From the NCBI GenBank assembly GCA_902800435.1, contig CADCEQ010000007.1, positions 4,717 through 68,716 on the forward strand: a stretch of DNA of 64,000 bases, in the 5' to 3' direction. The first letter of the stretch is position 1. Every line of letters starts with the position of its first letter. The stretch comes from an uncultured Prevotellaceae bacterium. Lineage in GTDB: Bacteria > Bacteroidota > Bacteroidia > Bacteroidales > Bacteroidaceae. The notes beneath the pieces were generated by a model. The model was not told the origin of the DNA. It saw only the letters and a program-made list of their open reading frames with translations, and did no database searches. Below are positions 31,654-40,751 of the stretch, piece after piece. The position numbers and the translations under genes were made by a program.

Positions 31654-33510
31654 TTACTTGAGGGGCAGGTACCAGTTCTTCTCGTCGAGCAGCGAGACGG
31701 CGGGATGCTTGTAGGCCAGCTTGGCAGCAAGCCACTCACCGCCGTAGTTGGTGCTGTAGAGGCCTGCATGGTTCTTGTGGCGGGCAATGCGGGTGAGGTC
31801 ACCGAAGCGGCAGCCCTCGAAGGCCAGCTCGAGTGCCATCTCGTCGCAGATGAGGTCCTCGACGGCATTGATGGTATCGGCCTTGGTGGTGCCTACGGGA
31901 GAGCCCTTGGCTGCAAGCTCAGCGAGCTTGCGACCTACGATGGCATCGTACTGATAGGGCGAGAAGGCGCCCTGGGTGTAGTAGGTGCCGCGGCTGTGGA
32001 TGCCCCAGTTGTCCTCGAACATCGTGCTATTCTCTGCCGAGAGGAACGGAACAACATTGCGCAGCATCTCGACGGTCTTGGGCTGGATGTAGCGTCCGGA
32101 CTCCAAGTCGGTGCTGTCGCCACGTGCCGTGTATGAGAGCAGGTCATCGTTGATACCGTCCTTGAGGATGGCAAAGGCAGCGTCAGGATAGCCCATGCGG
32201 TTGAGGGCCTCAGCCAGACGGAGGTAGACGGTGGCCGTGCGGTAGATGGGCACGTTGGCACTGTTGAACTTACGCATGACGGAGAACGAGGAGTCGTTCT
32301 TGGCAACCGGATACATGGTGTAGAAGCGGCGGAGGTCGCCCAACTCAGCAATACGCACAACGGTGGAGCCGCCCGTGGCAGCCGTGGGCGTGTAGTAATA
32401 GTCCTGAGCGTAGTTGAGGTCGGTGTAGGCCTTCGAGGCATCAATCTGGCGCTCCACGAGGTAGCGGGCATTCGACGATGCCGAACCACCGGTGGTGCTG
32501 TAGAAGTCATAGCCGAAGTAGCGGGGCAACTCGGTTACGACACCACGCAGACGGTTGGCTGCCAGAGGAATGTAAGTGATGATGTCGTTGGTGCTCGTGA
32601 TGCTGAAGATCTGGCTCCACTGGAACCCGCTGACGGTCATGCTGAACGCCGACGGCATCTTGTCGTCCAACGCTTGGCGAATCCAGCTTTCGTTTGGCTC
32701 AATATAAGCCTGGCGTATCGTCCACTGGTTGGTGCGCAGGAAGTTGAAGTAGTAGCGGGCAGCCAACTCATACTGATGGGTCTCGAGGAAGAGGTCGCCC
32801 AGGATGACGTCGACGGGAATCATGGCGCGGCTTGAGACGACGCTCTTCTCCTGCGGGTTCTCGCTGTCACTACTGTTGAGCACACCGGCAGAGATGTTGC
32901 CGTAGGTCGGCACCGGGGTACCGCTGAAGCGAATCAGCTCAGGAGCCAGTGCGTCGCAGATGCCCTGGATGTCCTTGGTCTCGTGCTGGCTGTTGGCATC
33001 GCCAATACTGGTCAGCGGGTCGGTGAAGAAGGGCACGGAGCCGTAGTTCTTGGCCAGCTGCAGATAAGCCCATGCACGGACGGCCAGTGCCTCGGCATAT
33101 TCGGGAATGGTCACGAGGCGGCTGCCTGTGCGCAACGTCGTATCGCGGTGGGCGATGAAGTAATTGCAGTTGTTGATGACGCGGTAGTAGACGTAGGCCG
33201 AGTCATACTTGTTGGAGGCATCGGCAGAGAAGTCGGCCAGCTGGCGCAGGTCCATCTCGGTATAGCTGTTGGTGGCTGTCAGGTCGCCACGCATTTCACC
33301 CACCATGACGTACTGGTCGGCCAGCATCTGCAGCCCCTTGAGCATGCCAAGGGTGTAGAACATGGAGTCGGTTTTCTGGTCGAGGGCCGGGTCAAAGATC
33401 TGGCGGTCACTGTCGGTCTCGAACATGTCGGAGCAGGCAGTGAGGGCTGCGGCACCGCCGCAGCACAGGAGACAGGCGGTGATGAGGGTCTTTATGCTTT
33501 TGGTAATCAT
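31654..33510 (-). CDS. SusD/RagB-family surface lipoprotein (distal pair)
   Basis: A 618-residue lipoprotein starting MITKSIKTL at 33510; three extra residues from an upstream ATG are possible. The signal peptide ends in the lipobox LTAC. The body has the alpha-helical TPR-like features of SusD: a central YAEALAVRAWAYLQLAKNYG and a C-terminal ELAFEGCRFGDLTRIARH, ending in NWYLPLK. SusD proteins bind glycans on the cell surface and cap the partner SusC pore; the partner is the gene immediately upstream at 33541-36849. The 5' region shares an AATTCTC-type heptamer leader and the signal-peptide DNA with fasciclin and SusD genes of the same locus. It is the last gene of the locus. Confidence 0.92.
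   Translation of the reverse strand: MITKSIKTLITACLLCCGGAAALTACSDMFETDSDRQIFDPALDQKTDSMFYTLGMLKGLQMLADQYVMVGEMRGDLTATNSYTEMDLRQLADFSADASNKYDSAYVYYRVINNCNYFIAHRDTTLRTGSRLVTIPEYAEALAVRAWAYLQLAKNYGSVPFFTDPLTSIGDANSQHETKDIQGICDALAPELIRFSGTPVPTYGNISAGVLNSSDSENPQEKSVVSSRAMIPVDVILGDLFLETHQYELAARYYFNFLRTNQWTIRQAYIEPNESWIRQALDDKMPSAFSMTVSGFQWSQIFSITSTNDIITYIPLAANRLRGVVTELPRYFGYDFYSTTGGSASSNARYLVERQIDASKAYTDLNYAQDYYYTPTAATGGSTVVRIAELGDLRRFYTMYPVAKNDSSFSVMRKFNSANVPIYRTATVYLRLAEALNRMGYPDAAFAILKDGINDDLLSYTARGDSTDLESGRYIQPKTVEMLRNVVPFLSAENSTMFEDNWGIHSRGTYYTQGAFSPYQYDAIVGRKLAELAAKGSPVGTTKADTINAVEDLICDEMALELAFEGCRFGDLTRIARHKNHAGLYSTNYGGEWLAAKLAYKHPAVSLLDEKNWYLPLK
33445..33477 (-). repeat. CTGTGCTGCGGC segment as signal-peptide DNA of the distal SusD
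   Basis: The coding strand reads GCCTGTCTCCTGTGCTGC then GGCGGTGCCGCAGCC, containing the palindrome TGCGGC-GGT-GCCGCA. It encodes ACLLCCGGAAA, the hydrophobic core before the lipobox. Related copies are at 591-621, 38551-38584, 40671-40701 and 42461-42491. Confidence 0.65.
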
Positions 33511-33542
33511 AATTCTCAATTTTCAATTATCAATTCTCAATT
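33511..33542. repeat. AATTCTC heptanucleotide array between SusC and SusD
   Basis: Four copies of AATTCTC or AATTTTC or AATTATC on the plus strand fill the gap and overlap the stop codon of the upstream SusC gene. Confidence 0.85.
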
Positions 33543-36500
33543 AGAGGTTAATCTTAAGTCCGAGGGTGAAGGTACGGCCGAGGGCGATGTTGCCGGCGTC
33601 AATGCCCTGATAGAGCACGGCGTTGGCGACGCTTGCTTCGGGATCGTTGCCCAAGTAGCGGGTGACGGTCAGGAGGTTGTTGGCCTCTGCCCAGACGCTG
33701 AGGCCCTGGAGCCATGAATAGTTGACGGGTACGCGATAGTTGAGGCGTACGGTCTTCAGCCGCAGGTAGGAGCCATCCTCAATCCAGCGGTCGCTAAAGC
33801 GAGAGTTGCCCATGGGGTCGCCGTAGGTGACACGGGGAATGTCGGTCTGCTGTCCCTCAGCGCGCCAGCGGTTGGTCATGGCTGTCGTCTGGTTGTAGAA
33901 GTTGCTGCCGCTCTCGAGCAGTGAGCGCTGGTAGTTGAAGACATCGTTGCCCAGCGAGTAGTTCAGTCCGACGTGCAGGGTGAGGTTCTTCCAGTTGACA
34001 TTGGCGAAGATATTACCGTAGATATCGGGGTTGGGGTTGCCAATGATGGTACGGTCAGCCTCACCGATAACGCCGTCGCCGTTGATGTCGACGAAGCGCA
34101 CATCGCCGGCCTTGAAGTTCTGGCGGGCTCCCGTCTCATCAATCAGGTAGAGATAGCCTGCCTTGCCTGCAGCGGCAGCTTCCTTGTCGTCGGCAAAGAC
34201 GCCGTCGGTCTTGTAGCCGTAGAACATGCCGACTGGCTGACCGACGATGGTAGCAATATTGTCGGAGCCGTAGATGCTGGAAGTATAGCCCTGAGCTGTA
34301 CGCTGACCGTCGACATAGATGCGCGTTTCGTCGGGCAGGCTCTTCACCTTATTTACATAGTGACCTGCACTCACGCCCAACTCCATATTGAACTGGCGGG
34401 TGACGATGGGCTTAGCCGTCAGCGTGACTTCGAAGCCCGTATTGTCGAGCGAGCCGCCGTTGCTCCAGTAGTTGTTGATACCTGCCACGGGATTCTCAAA
34501 CGTCTTAAGGGTGAGCAGGTTCTTGGTGTGACTCATGTAATAGTCGAAGTCAAAACCAATGCGGTTGTTCAGGAAGTATGCCTTCAGACCAACATTCATC
34601 TTGCCGGTCTGCTCCCAGGTGATGCTCTCGTTACCGATATTGTCGAGCAGGGCAGCAGTTGACTTGTACAGGTATTTGGTGACGCTGAACGACGTACGGG
34701 CGGCATTGCCGGCGATGTCGTCGTTACCGGAGATGTCGTAGCCGGCCTTCAGAAGCAGGTAGCTGATAACCTTGTTCTTGGGGAACCATGCCTCGTTGGT
34801 AAGCGCCCATCCCAGCTGGAGGCTGGGGAAGATGCCCCACTTCACACCGGCAATCTTCACGCCGCCGTCGGCCTCCTTACCGAAACGGCTGCAGCTCTCG
34901 ACGGCAAGTGTCAGCTGAGCGAAGTAGCGGTTGCGGAAGTTGTAGTCAACGTTGCCGTACCAGGTCATCGAGCGCCAGGAGTCATCAGCACCAGTGGCGT
35001 CGATGAAGTCCATGTTGTTCGAGATGTTAGGCGTCTTGTCGTTACCAGCCGAGGAGTACTGACCCTCAGGCTCGTTGTCGTCGAAGGCAAACGAGGAGTA
35101 GCGGAAACCTGCGAAGGCGCTGACGAAGTGCTCGCGCAGCTGGCGGCTCCACTCCAGGCGGGTGTCGCTCATGACGGACGTCTCCTTCGAGAACATCGAC
35201 TTCGACATGTTCTGCACGCGGCCTATACCCTCGATGAGGAAGGTCGGCATGCCGCCCTCAGGACGGTAGTAGCGCTGCGACACGCGGTCGAGCGTGTAGC
35301 TGAACGTCTCGGTCAGCGCGAGGTGGTCGTTGAACTCATAGCGCGGTGCGATGACCGTATTGAAGTGCGTCACCTCGACGCGGTTCTTGTTGATGGCATC
35401 ACCATTGGCCAATAGGGCTGTGGGGTTACCAAGGGTAAGATCCTGGTCGAGCACGGTCAGGTAGTCGTCGGCATCGGAGAGCGTCGACGAGAGCTTGCGC
35501 GTCACATTATTAAATGTATAGGGATTGAGGAACGGCGACTTGACGAGTGCCAGGAACGTGGGTGACGAGATGGTACCCGTGAGCAGGCTCTCGGGTGCGC
35601 CGTTATCAAAGACATCGCGGTTGAGCTTCGTATACGACATATCGAAGCGGGTGGTAAGCCGGTTGATGATGTTGATGTCGGTATTGAAGCGCACGTTCAG
35701 GCGGTCGAAGCCATTCCTGCGCGCCGTGCTCTTTCCGTCGGTATAGCCCAAGGAGAGATTGTACATACCCACGTCGTCACCACCCTGCACATTGATGTTG
35801 TAGTTCTGGTTGAGGGCATTCTCGTAGACCTCGTCCTTCCAGTCGGTGTCGTTGTGGAACTTGGCATAATAGTACTTCGACGGGTCGTCGACGAGGAACT
35901 TGAAGGTCTGCGGGTCGGTGTACAGGTTGATGTCGGGGTAAGATCCCAACATCTCGGAAGCGTAGACCCTGTACTGGGCGGCATTCATCACGTCGGGCGT
36001 ACGGGGCACGAGGGTGACGCCCACGCCGATGTTGGCATCGATACGGGTAGCCATGCTGTGTCCGCGCTTGGTTTCGATGAGGATGACGCCGGCGGCGCCC
36101 TTGGCACCGTAGAGTGCAGTGGCGTTCTTCAGGACAGTAACCTTGCCGATGTCCTCGGGATTGATGTTCAGCAGCAGGTTGGTGTAGTCGCCATAGTGGA
36201 GCGACGAGCGCGTCTGCTGCATATCCTGCACGATGCCGTCGATGACTATCAGCGGCTGTGCATTGGCATTCAGCGAACTGAGACCACGGACGAACATGGC
36301 AGCGCCGTAGCCGGGACCTCCCGAGCGGGTGATGCTGCGGACGTCGGCGCCCATCAGTTCCTCGATGTCGGTCTCGATGGTCTGCGATGTGGTGTTCTTA
36401 ACATCGGCCGTCGCGGCAGCCACGATGTGCGTGGTGTTGTCGTACATGGGCTGGAACTTATCACTCAGCATCTCGATGGTGAGCGCAGCACCCTGACGGC

Positions 36501-36849
36501 CCAGGCCGACGTGCTGGCTCAGAAACTCCGGCGCATGGACGTAGAGTGCCGTGGCAAACGTCGGGACCTTGATGACGAACGTGCCGTCCTCTTCGGTCAT
36601 GGCCGTGTAGTTCTTATCGTTCAGCGCCTGTATCATGACACCAGCCAAGGGCTTCTTGGTGGCAGCATCAACACACTGGCCCTTGACCTCGACGGTTGGA
36701 TAAGTCGGGACCTTGACCGTCTTCTTCTTGTAGACGACCTGGACATCGTCGTCGTCATCCACGTCATCATCCTGTGCGTACGCAGGCATACCCAAGCAGA
36801 GCATGCTGAGAATGGAGAAATAAAGAATATGTTGTCTTTTCATTTTCAT
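33541..36849 (-). CDS. SusC/RagA-family TonB-dependent receptor (distal pair)
   Basis: About 1,100 residues with signal peptide MKRQHILYFSILSMLCLGMPAYAQ (start 36849 or 36843). An acidic stretch, DDDVDDDDDVQVVYKK, precedes a carboxypeptidase-regulatory-like domain (about 45-115, GQCVDAATKKPLAGVMIQAL). The plug domain follows (ADVRSITRSGGPGYGAAMFVR, PLIVIDGIVQD), then a 22-stranded barrel ending FTLGLKINL. It imports glycan oligosaccharides using TonB energy, with the SusD lid encoded downstream. The fasciclin-type gene at 36869 ends 20 bases upstream, indicating one transcript. It is distinct in sequence from the proximal SusC, suggesting two different oligosaccharides or linkage classes. Confidence 0.95.
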   Translation of the reverse strand: MKMKRQHILYFSILSMLCLGMPAYAQDDDVDDDDDVQVVYKKKTVKVPTYPTVEVKGQCVDAATKKPLAGVMIQALNDKNYTAMTEEDGTFVIKVPTFATALYVHAPEFLSQHVGLGRQGAALTIEMLSDKFQPMYDNTTHIVAAATADVKNTTSQTIETDIEELMGADVRSITRSGGPGYGAAMFVRGLSSLNANAQPLIVIDGIVQDMQQTRSSLHYGDYTNLLLNINPEDIGKVTVLKNATALYGAKGAAGVILIETKRGHSMATRIDANIGVGVTLVPRTPDVMNAAQYRVYASEMLGSYPDINLYTDPQTFKFLVDDPSKYYYAKFHNDTDWKDEVYENALNQNYNINVQGGDDVGMYNLSLGYTDGKSTARRNGFDRLNVRFNTDINIINRLTTRFDMSYTKLNRDVFDNGAPESLLTGTISSPTFLALVKSPFLNPYTFNNVTRKLSSTLSDADDYLTVLDQDLTLGNPTALLANGDAINKNRVEVTHFNTVIAPRYEFNDHLALTETFSYTLDRVSQRYYRPEGGMPTFLIEGIGRVQNMSKSMFSKETSVMSDTRLEWSRQLREHFVSAFAGFRYSSFAFDDNEPEGQYSSAGNDKTPNISNNMDFIDATGADDSWRSMTWYGNVDYNFRNRYFAQLTLAVESCSRFGKEADGGVKIAGVKWGIFPSLQLGWALTNEAWFPKNKVISYLLLKAGYDISGNDDIAGNAARTSFSVTKYLYKSTAALLDNIGNESITWEQTGKMNVGLKAYFLNNRIGFDFDYYMSHTKNLLTLKTFENPVAGINNYWSNGGSLDNTGFEVTLTAKPIVTRQFNMELGVSAGHYVNKVKSLPDETRIYVDGQRTAQGYTSSIYGSDNIATIVGQPVGMFYGYKTDGVFADDKEAAAAGKAGYLYLIDETGARQNFKAGDVRFVDINGDGVIGEADRTIIGNPNPDIYGNIFANVNWKNLTLHVGLNYSLGNDVFNYQRSLLESGSNFYNQTTAMTNRWRAEGQQTDIPRVTYGDPMGNSRFSDRWIEDGSYLRLKTVRLNYRVPVNYSWLQGLSVWAEANNLLTVTRYLGNDPEASVANAVLYQGIDAGNIALGRTFTLGLKINL

Positions 36850-36868
36850 TCAGTTTTGAGGGTAAGAC

Positions 36869-38617
36869 TTAATAGTTGCCTGTGTCGTATTTGTAGTCAG
36901 GATGCAGCTTGAGATAGTCGTCAAGCTCCTTCGGACGGAGGATGAGACAGTCTATGCGCAAGTTACGGTCGAAGTTGGCGCGCTCCCTTGAAGTGACAGA
37001 ACTGTTGACCCTCAGGTAGGGATAGTAGTTGCCCGTGCCGTAATAGGCCATCGGGAACGTGAAGTCGCCCAGATAGATGGTGTCAACCTGCGCCGAGTCG
37101 CTGACAAACGCGCTCTCAGCCACCCAGCTGCGGTCGCCGTCCTGATTCTTACCGGACTCATCGGCAAAGCCCATTGTCACAGAGAAGCGATAAGGTTTGG
37201 TGGCATTCCTGGGATTGGTAATGTTGGCAGGAACTGTGACCATGTAGATGCTGTAGGTAGTTGAACGTACTTCCGGGAAGTAGAAGACAACGCCGGGGTT
37301 TGTGCTCTGGCTGATAGGCTGCACGTCGAGATAGGCGTTGGACGAGAGGCGGCCCGTCACGTCAGGATTCTGCGTACCGGGAGCCACGTAGATGCGCTGC
37401 GGCTCGTTCTCATTGGCCACATTGACTGCGCTGGCGATGGTGGCTCTGTTCTCGGCCTCTATCCGAAGCTCCGGGTTCCAGACTGTCCAAGTGCGCATGC
37501 GCAGGCTGTCGTCAGTCAGCCATACCCAGCCATTGCTCTTCGCAATGCGACGGGTGTTTTCCAACAACCGTGACGCATCCTCGGAATAGAATTTCACCTG
37601 AAGGGTGCTATAGAGTGAGTCGCAATGGAAGTTAGTTGCGGCATCAGGCGCATCCAACTGTCGGTTGTCGTACATGTTGTTGTTGAAGAAGAGGCTCGCT
37701 GTGAGCATTTGGTTGACGATAGAGTCCTGGAGATATTTGACATCCCTGATCTTGACGTCAACCTTCTTCCTTTCGGTTGTTGACGTGTTCTCCATGAACT
37801 CAAACGACGGCACGTAGTGGAAGAACTTGGAAACGGTGGCCTTAGCCCTGTTCCATGCCTCGTTGGTAGGCACTATCATGGAGTAGTTGCTATCCTCGCG
37901 GTTGATTAAGGCAAAATAGCGAAGGAAGAGGTCGTTGTGCTCGTCGAAGATGGAGTCAAGGTACGTGATCTCGCCGTTCAGCGTCGGACCCTGCACGCTC
38001 TTCTGCTCATTGAGCTTCCTGACATCAAAGCTGTGAATATACGCACTGATGGAGTCGATGGGGTATTCATAGTTGTTCAGCGACTCGTAGATGTTCTGCA
38101 CAAACGGTATCTTGCCCTTCAGCGTATGGATGGTACCGTTGCCCGTTGCCACGTTAGCCTTGTCGATTCCTACGCCCTGAATGACATAGCTGCCGGCGCC
38201 GCTGAAAAGCATCAGCTTCTCGTTCAGCGTGTAAACCCTTTGGTCGACAGCGCCAGAGGCGGGATAGTTGTTGCGGGCAATGTGGTTCTCGACAAACTCC
38301 TTCAGCAGACGGTCGCTACTCAGCGAAGCGAGTGTCTCATAATCAAAGGTGCCGTTGACTGGAGCCCAGACGGTGTAAGTCTGAGTGGCGTTGAGCACTT
38401 CGTCATAGCCTGCCTTCTTGAGCAAGGAGGCAAACTGCGACAAGTTCTCATTCTGCGAAATGTTCTGCCAGAGGGTGGCATGCTGAGTGTCGAGCAGCGA
38501 CGTGTCGGCATCGTAGTGGTCGTTCCAGTCAGAGCAGGCCGCGAGGGCGAGTGCTGCGACGGTGCCGCAGCACAGCGAACAGGCGTAGAATAGGGATTTT
38601 ATGCTTTTGGTAATCAT
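36869..38617 (-). CDS. Fasciclin-domain lipoprotein (middle copy)
   Basis: A 582-residue lipoprotein with lipobox LAAC after a signal peptide related to that of the distal SusD (MITKSIKSLFYACSLCCG). The N-terminal fasciclin (FAS1) domain is recognisable by LSQFASLLKKAGYDEVL, TYTVWAPVNGTFD, FVENHIARN, LMLFSGAGSYVIQG and GTIHTLKGKIPF. A second, more diverged FAS1-like region follows, then a C-terminal beta-sandwich (about 395-575) that could bind glycans. FAS1 domains mediate adhesion. Its place between two SusC/SusD pairs suggests a surface glycan-binding role analogous to SusE/SusF, but this is inference. Confidence 0.85.
   Translation of the reverse strand: MITKSIKSLFYACSLCCGTVAALALAACSDWNDHYDADTSLLDTQHATLWQNISQNENLSQFASLLKKAGYDEVLNATQTYTVWAPVNGTFDYETLASLSSDRLLKEFVENHIARNNYPASGAVDQRVYTLNEKLMLFSGAGSYVIQGVGIDKANVATGNGTIHTLKGKIPFVQNIYESLNNYEYPIDSISAYIHSFDVRKLNEQKSVQGPTLNGEITYLDSIFDEHNDLFLRYFALINREDSNYSMIVPTNEAWNRAKATVSKFFHYVPSFEFMENTSTTERKKVDVKIRDVKYLQDSIVNQMLTASLFFNNNMYDNRQLDAPDAATNFHCDSLYSTLQVKFYSEDASRLLENTRRIAKSNGWVWLTDDSLRMRTWTVWNPELRIEAENRATIASAVNVANENEPQRIYVAPGTQNPDVTGRLSSNAYLDVQPISQSTNPGVVFYFPEVRSTTYSIYMVTVPANITNPRNATKPYRFSVTMGFADESGKNQDGDRSWVAESAFVSDSAQVDTIYLGDFTFPMAYYGTGNYYPYLRVNSSVTSRERANFDRNLRIDCLILRPKELDDYLKLHPDYKYDTGNY
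38551..38584 (-). repeat. CTGTGCTGCGGC segment in the middle fasciclin gene
   Basis: The coding strand reads GCCTGTTCGCTGTGCTGC then GGCACCGTCGCAGCACTC and encodes ACSLCCGTVAA of the signal peptide. GCCTGTTCGCTGTGC is identical to bases within 591-621. Confidence 0.65.
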
Positions 38618-38650
38618 AATTCTCAATTATCAATTCTCAATTATCAATTC
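38618..38650. repeat. AATTATC/AATTCTC heptanucleotide array
   Basis: About five heptamers fill the gap between the two adjacent fasciclin genes. The adjoining 30 bp including the start codon is shared with 33491-33520. Confidence 0.85.
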
Positions 38651-40738
38651 TTAGTACATATCTTCCACGTAGCGAGTGTTGTTGTAGACGTTCTCCGGGC
38701 AGAACTCGATATAGTCGAGGTGGAACTGGTGGTGGTCGGCCTCAAGCACACTCTTGAAGCGTAGCCAGTACTCGCCCTGCTTGAACTCCTGCTTGGCGAT
38801 GATGCGGCGCAGGTCCTTGGGGTTGTTTCGGGCATAGTTGCCGGAATTCACACCCACGGTATAATAAAGAGGTCCGCGCATGTAACCCTGGTTACGCATG
38901 TTGGCATCGGTCTCGATACCCTTGTCATCAAGCTTCTGCCAGTCGCACCAGCCGGTGATGGGGTCAGGATCAAGGTTGGCATTGTTTTCCGACACGTGAC
39001 GCATGTCGAGCGGGATGTCAAGAGCCTTCATCGTGGTCAGGTCAGAGGAACTGCCAATATAGAACTGCAGCATACCGCGCTGTTCGTTACCCTCGGCCGT
39101 ATAACCGATGCGCAGTTCGTAGGTGCCCTCCGGCACTGGCGGCAGGCGCAGGGCGAAGTCGTAGTTACCCTTACAATTGAACTCGTCGCCCTGATAGTTA
39201 CTCCATCCGCTGTTCTGTCCTGAGAGGTAATAGAGGCGGGTGTCGTCGCCATTGTAGATGACGAGGTTCTCGAAGAAGCGCGGCGGTATGCGGATGTAAC
39301 TGCCGCTGAGGTCGCCGTCAGTACCGGTCTTACCGCCATTAAGGGCATTGACCTCACTGTCGCTGATACGGCGGAAAGAGTTAGACATCATCTCGCCAAA
39401 GAAGCTGGCATCATCCATGCGCAGACGCTCGTTGAGTGCACCCTGAGGCACTTTCTTGTCGTAGATGAGCGGACTGTTAATCGGGTGGATGTAGCCGTTG
39501 GCGGCAGCAATCTGTCCGCTGATACCCTTCATCTCGATACCCTCATAGAGCACGGCGTGCATCGCTGGCGAACCCAATTCAGCCACCATGTCGGTAAGCG
39601 AGCTGTTGGCCGTCCAGCGGTTAATCATCAGCTTACCGCTGTTGCGGGTCACCTTGAGAAGTGTATAGGGCAACATGGTTTCATAATACTCGACGAGCGT
39701 TACCTTCGATATCTGGTTGTGCGAGTTGACAATCTTATCGTAAGGCAGTTTGAACTTCAGGATGTGGTAGCGCAGGTACATGCTCAGCGTGTTCCACGGA
39801 TCCAGATAGTCATCGTCGGTCTTAATCTGAATATGTTTGGTGCGGGCATAGTCGTACCAGCCCGTCTCCTGATCAGCACAGTGGCCGTAGACGCTGTCGG
39901 CATAGGCCTTCAGGTCCTCGATGTTATTGATGCCTTGGGCCGCCAGGGTCTCATCAGTCTCGGCAAAGATGGTGTAGCCCAGCTCACACTTCTCGGGCAG
40001 ATAGAATCCGCGCCGGTTGTCGACGGGGTCGAAGTCGGTGCGGCTCTGATCGGAGAGCGAGTCGACAAGTCCCGTCAGCTGGAGTGCCTGACCGAAAATC
40101 TTGTATGTCTCGGGGCGGTTTGTGATTTCACCGGTGATGAGCATGTTGGAGCGGCGTATGACGCAGTCAATCTCGTGGAGCACGCCATTCTCCAACTCAT
40201 TATCCATACTGGTAATGGTAGAATGACGGCTGACGACCACCTCGCCCGTTTCCGGGTCGATGCTAGTGTTGATGTCTCGGCCGAGCATCGTCTTGATAGT
40301 CATACCATTGCCCATGTTGACGCCCATGACCTCAGTGTTGAGGAGATGGAACAGGGCGATGTCAGTACAGAGCGAGTCGGTAAGTCCTTCAAGTCCGCGC
40401 TGGGTCATGCCGTTGTGATCAAAGTTCTTGTTCACCGTGTCATCGTAGAGGCTGTCGATGTATTCGGCCACGGCCTCGTTGGTAGGCGCAAAGCAGGTAT
40501 AGGTGCCGTATGCAGCCAGAATCTTGTCGTAGCCGATTCGCGAGAGGATGTAGTTGAACGAACTGAAGCGGTCGCTACGGTTCAAAAGGTAGTCCTCGAT
40601 AGTCTCGCCGGTGAAAGTGTAGAGGTTCGACTCGTCGATATCCTCCTTACAAGAGGTCAGCGGCGAGAGGACTGCAGCAGCGCCGCAGAACAGCCAACAG
40701 GTGGCGAGGATATGGTGTTTTATGCTTTTGGTATTCAT
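38651..40738 (-). CDS. Fasciclin-domain lipoprotein (upstream of the middle copy)
   Basis: A 695-residue lipoprotein with signal peptide MNTKSIKHHILATCWLFCGA and lipobox LTSC. FAS1 domain signatures appear early (SFNYILSRIGYDKILAAYG, TYTCFAPTNEAVAEYID, LFHLLNTEV, LENGVLHEIDCVIR) and again around 210-420. The C-terminal third (LPPVPEGTYELRIGYTAEGN, FKSVLEADHHQFHLDYIEFC) has a beta-sandwich appearance resembling carbohydrate-binding modules. This is one of three fasciclin proteins in the locus, presumably exposed on the surface. It lies 13 bases downstream of the proximal SusD. Confidence 0.85.
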   Translation of the reverse strand: MNTKSIKHHILATCWLFCGAAAVLSPLTSCKEDIDESNLYTFTGETIEDYLLNRSDRFSSFNYILSRIGYDKILAAYGTYTCFAPTNEAVAEYIDSLYDDTVNKNFDHNGMTQRGLEGLTDSLCTDIALFHLLNTEVMGVNMGNGMTIKTMLGRDINTSIDPETGEVVVSRHSTITSMDNELENGVLHEIDCVIRRSNMLITGEITNRPETYKIFGQALQLTGLVDSLSDQSRTDFDPVDNRRGFYLPEKCELGYTIFAETDETLAAQGINNIEDLKAYADSVYGHCADQETGWYDYARTKHIQIKTDDDYLDPWNTLSMYLRYHILKFKLPYDKIVNSHNQISKVTLVEYYETMLPYTLLKVTRNSGKLMINRWTANSSLTDMVAELGSPAMHAVLYEGIEMKGISGQIAAANGYIHPINSPLIYDKKVPQGALNERLRMDDASFFGEMMSNSFRRISDSEVNALNGGKTGTDGDLSGSYIRIPPRFFENLVIYNGDDTRLYYLSGQNSGWSNYQGDEFNCKGNYDFALRLPPVPEGTYELRIGYTAEGNEQRGMLQFYIGSSSDLTTMKALDIPLDMRHVSENNANLDPDPITGWCDWQKLDDKGIETDANMRNQGYMRGPLYYTVGVNSGNYARNNPKDLRRIIAKQEFKQGEYWLRFKSVLEADHHQFHLDYIEFCPENVYNNTRYVEDMY
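40671..40701 (-). repeat. CTGTGCTGCGGC-like segment in a fasciclin gene
   Basis: A diverged copy with coding strand ACCTGTTGGCTGTTCTGC then GGCGCTGCTGCAGTCCTC, encoding TCWLFCGAAAVL of the signal peptide. Confidence 0.55.
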
Positions 40739-40751
40739 AGTTCTCTATTCT

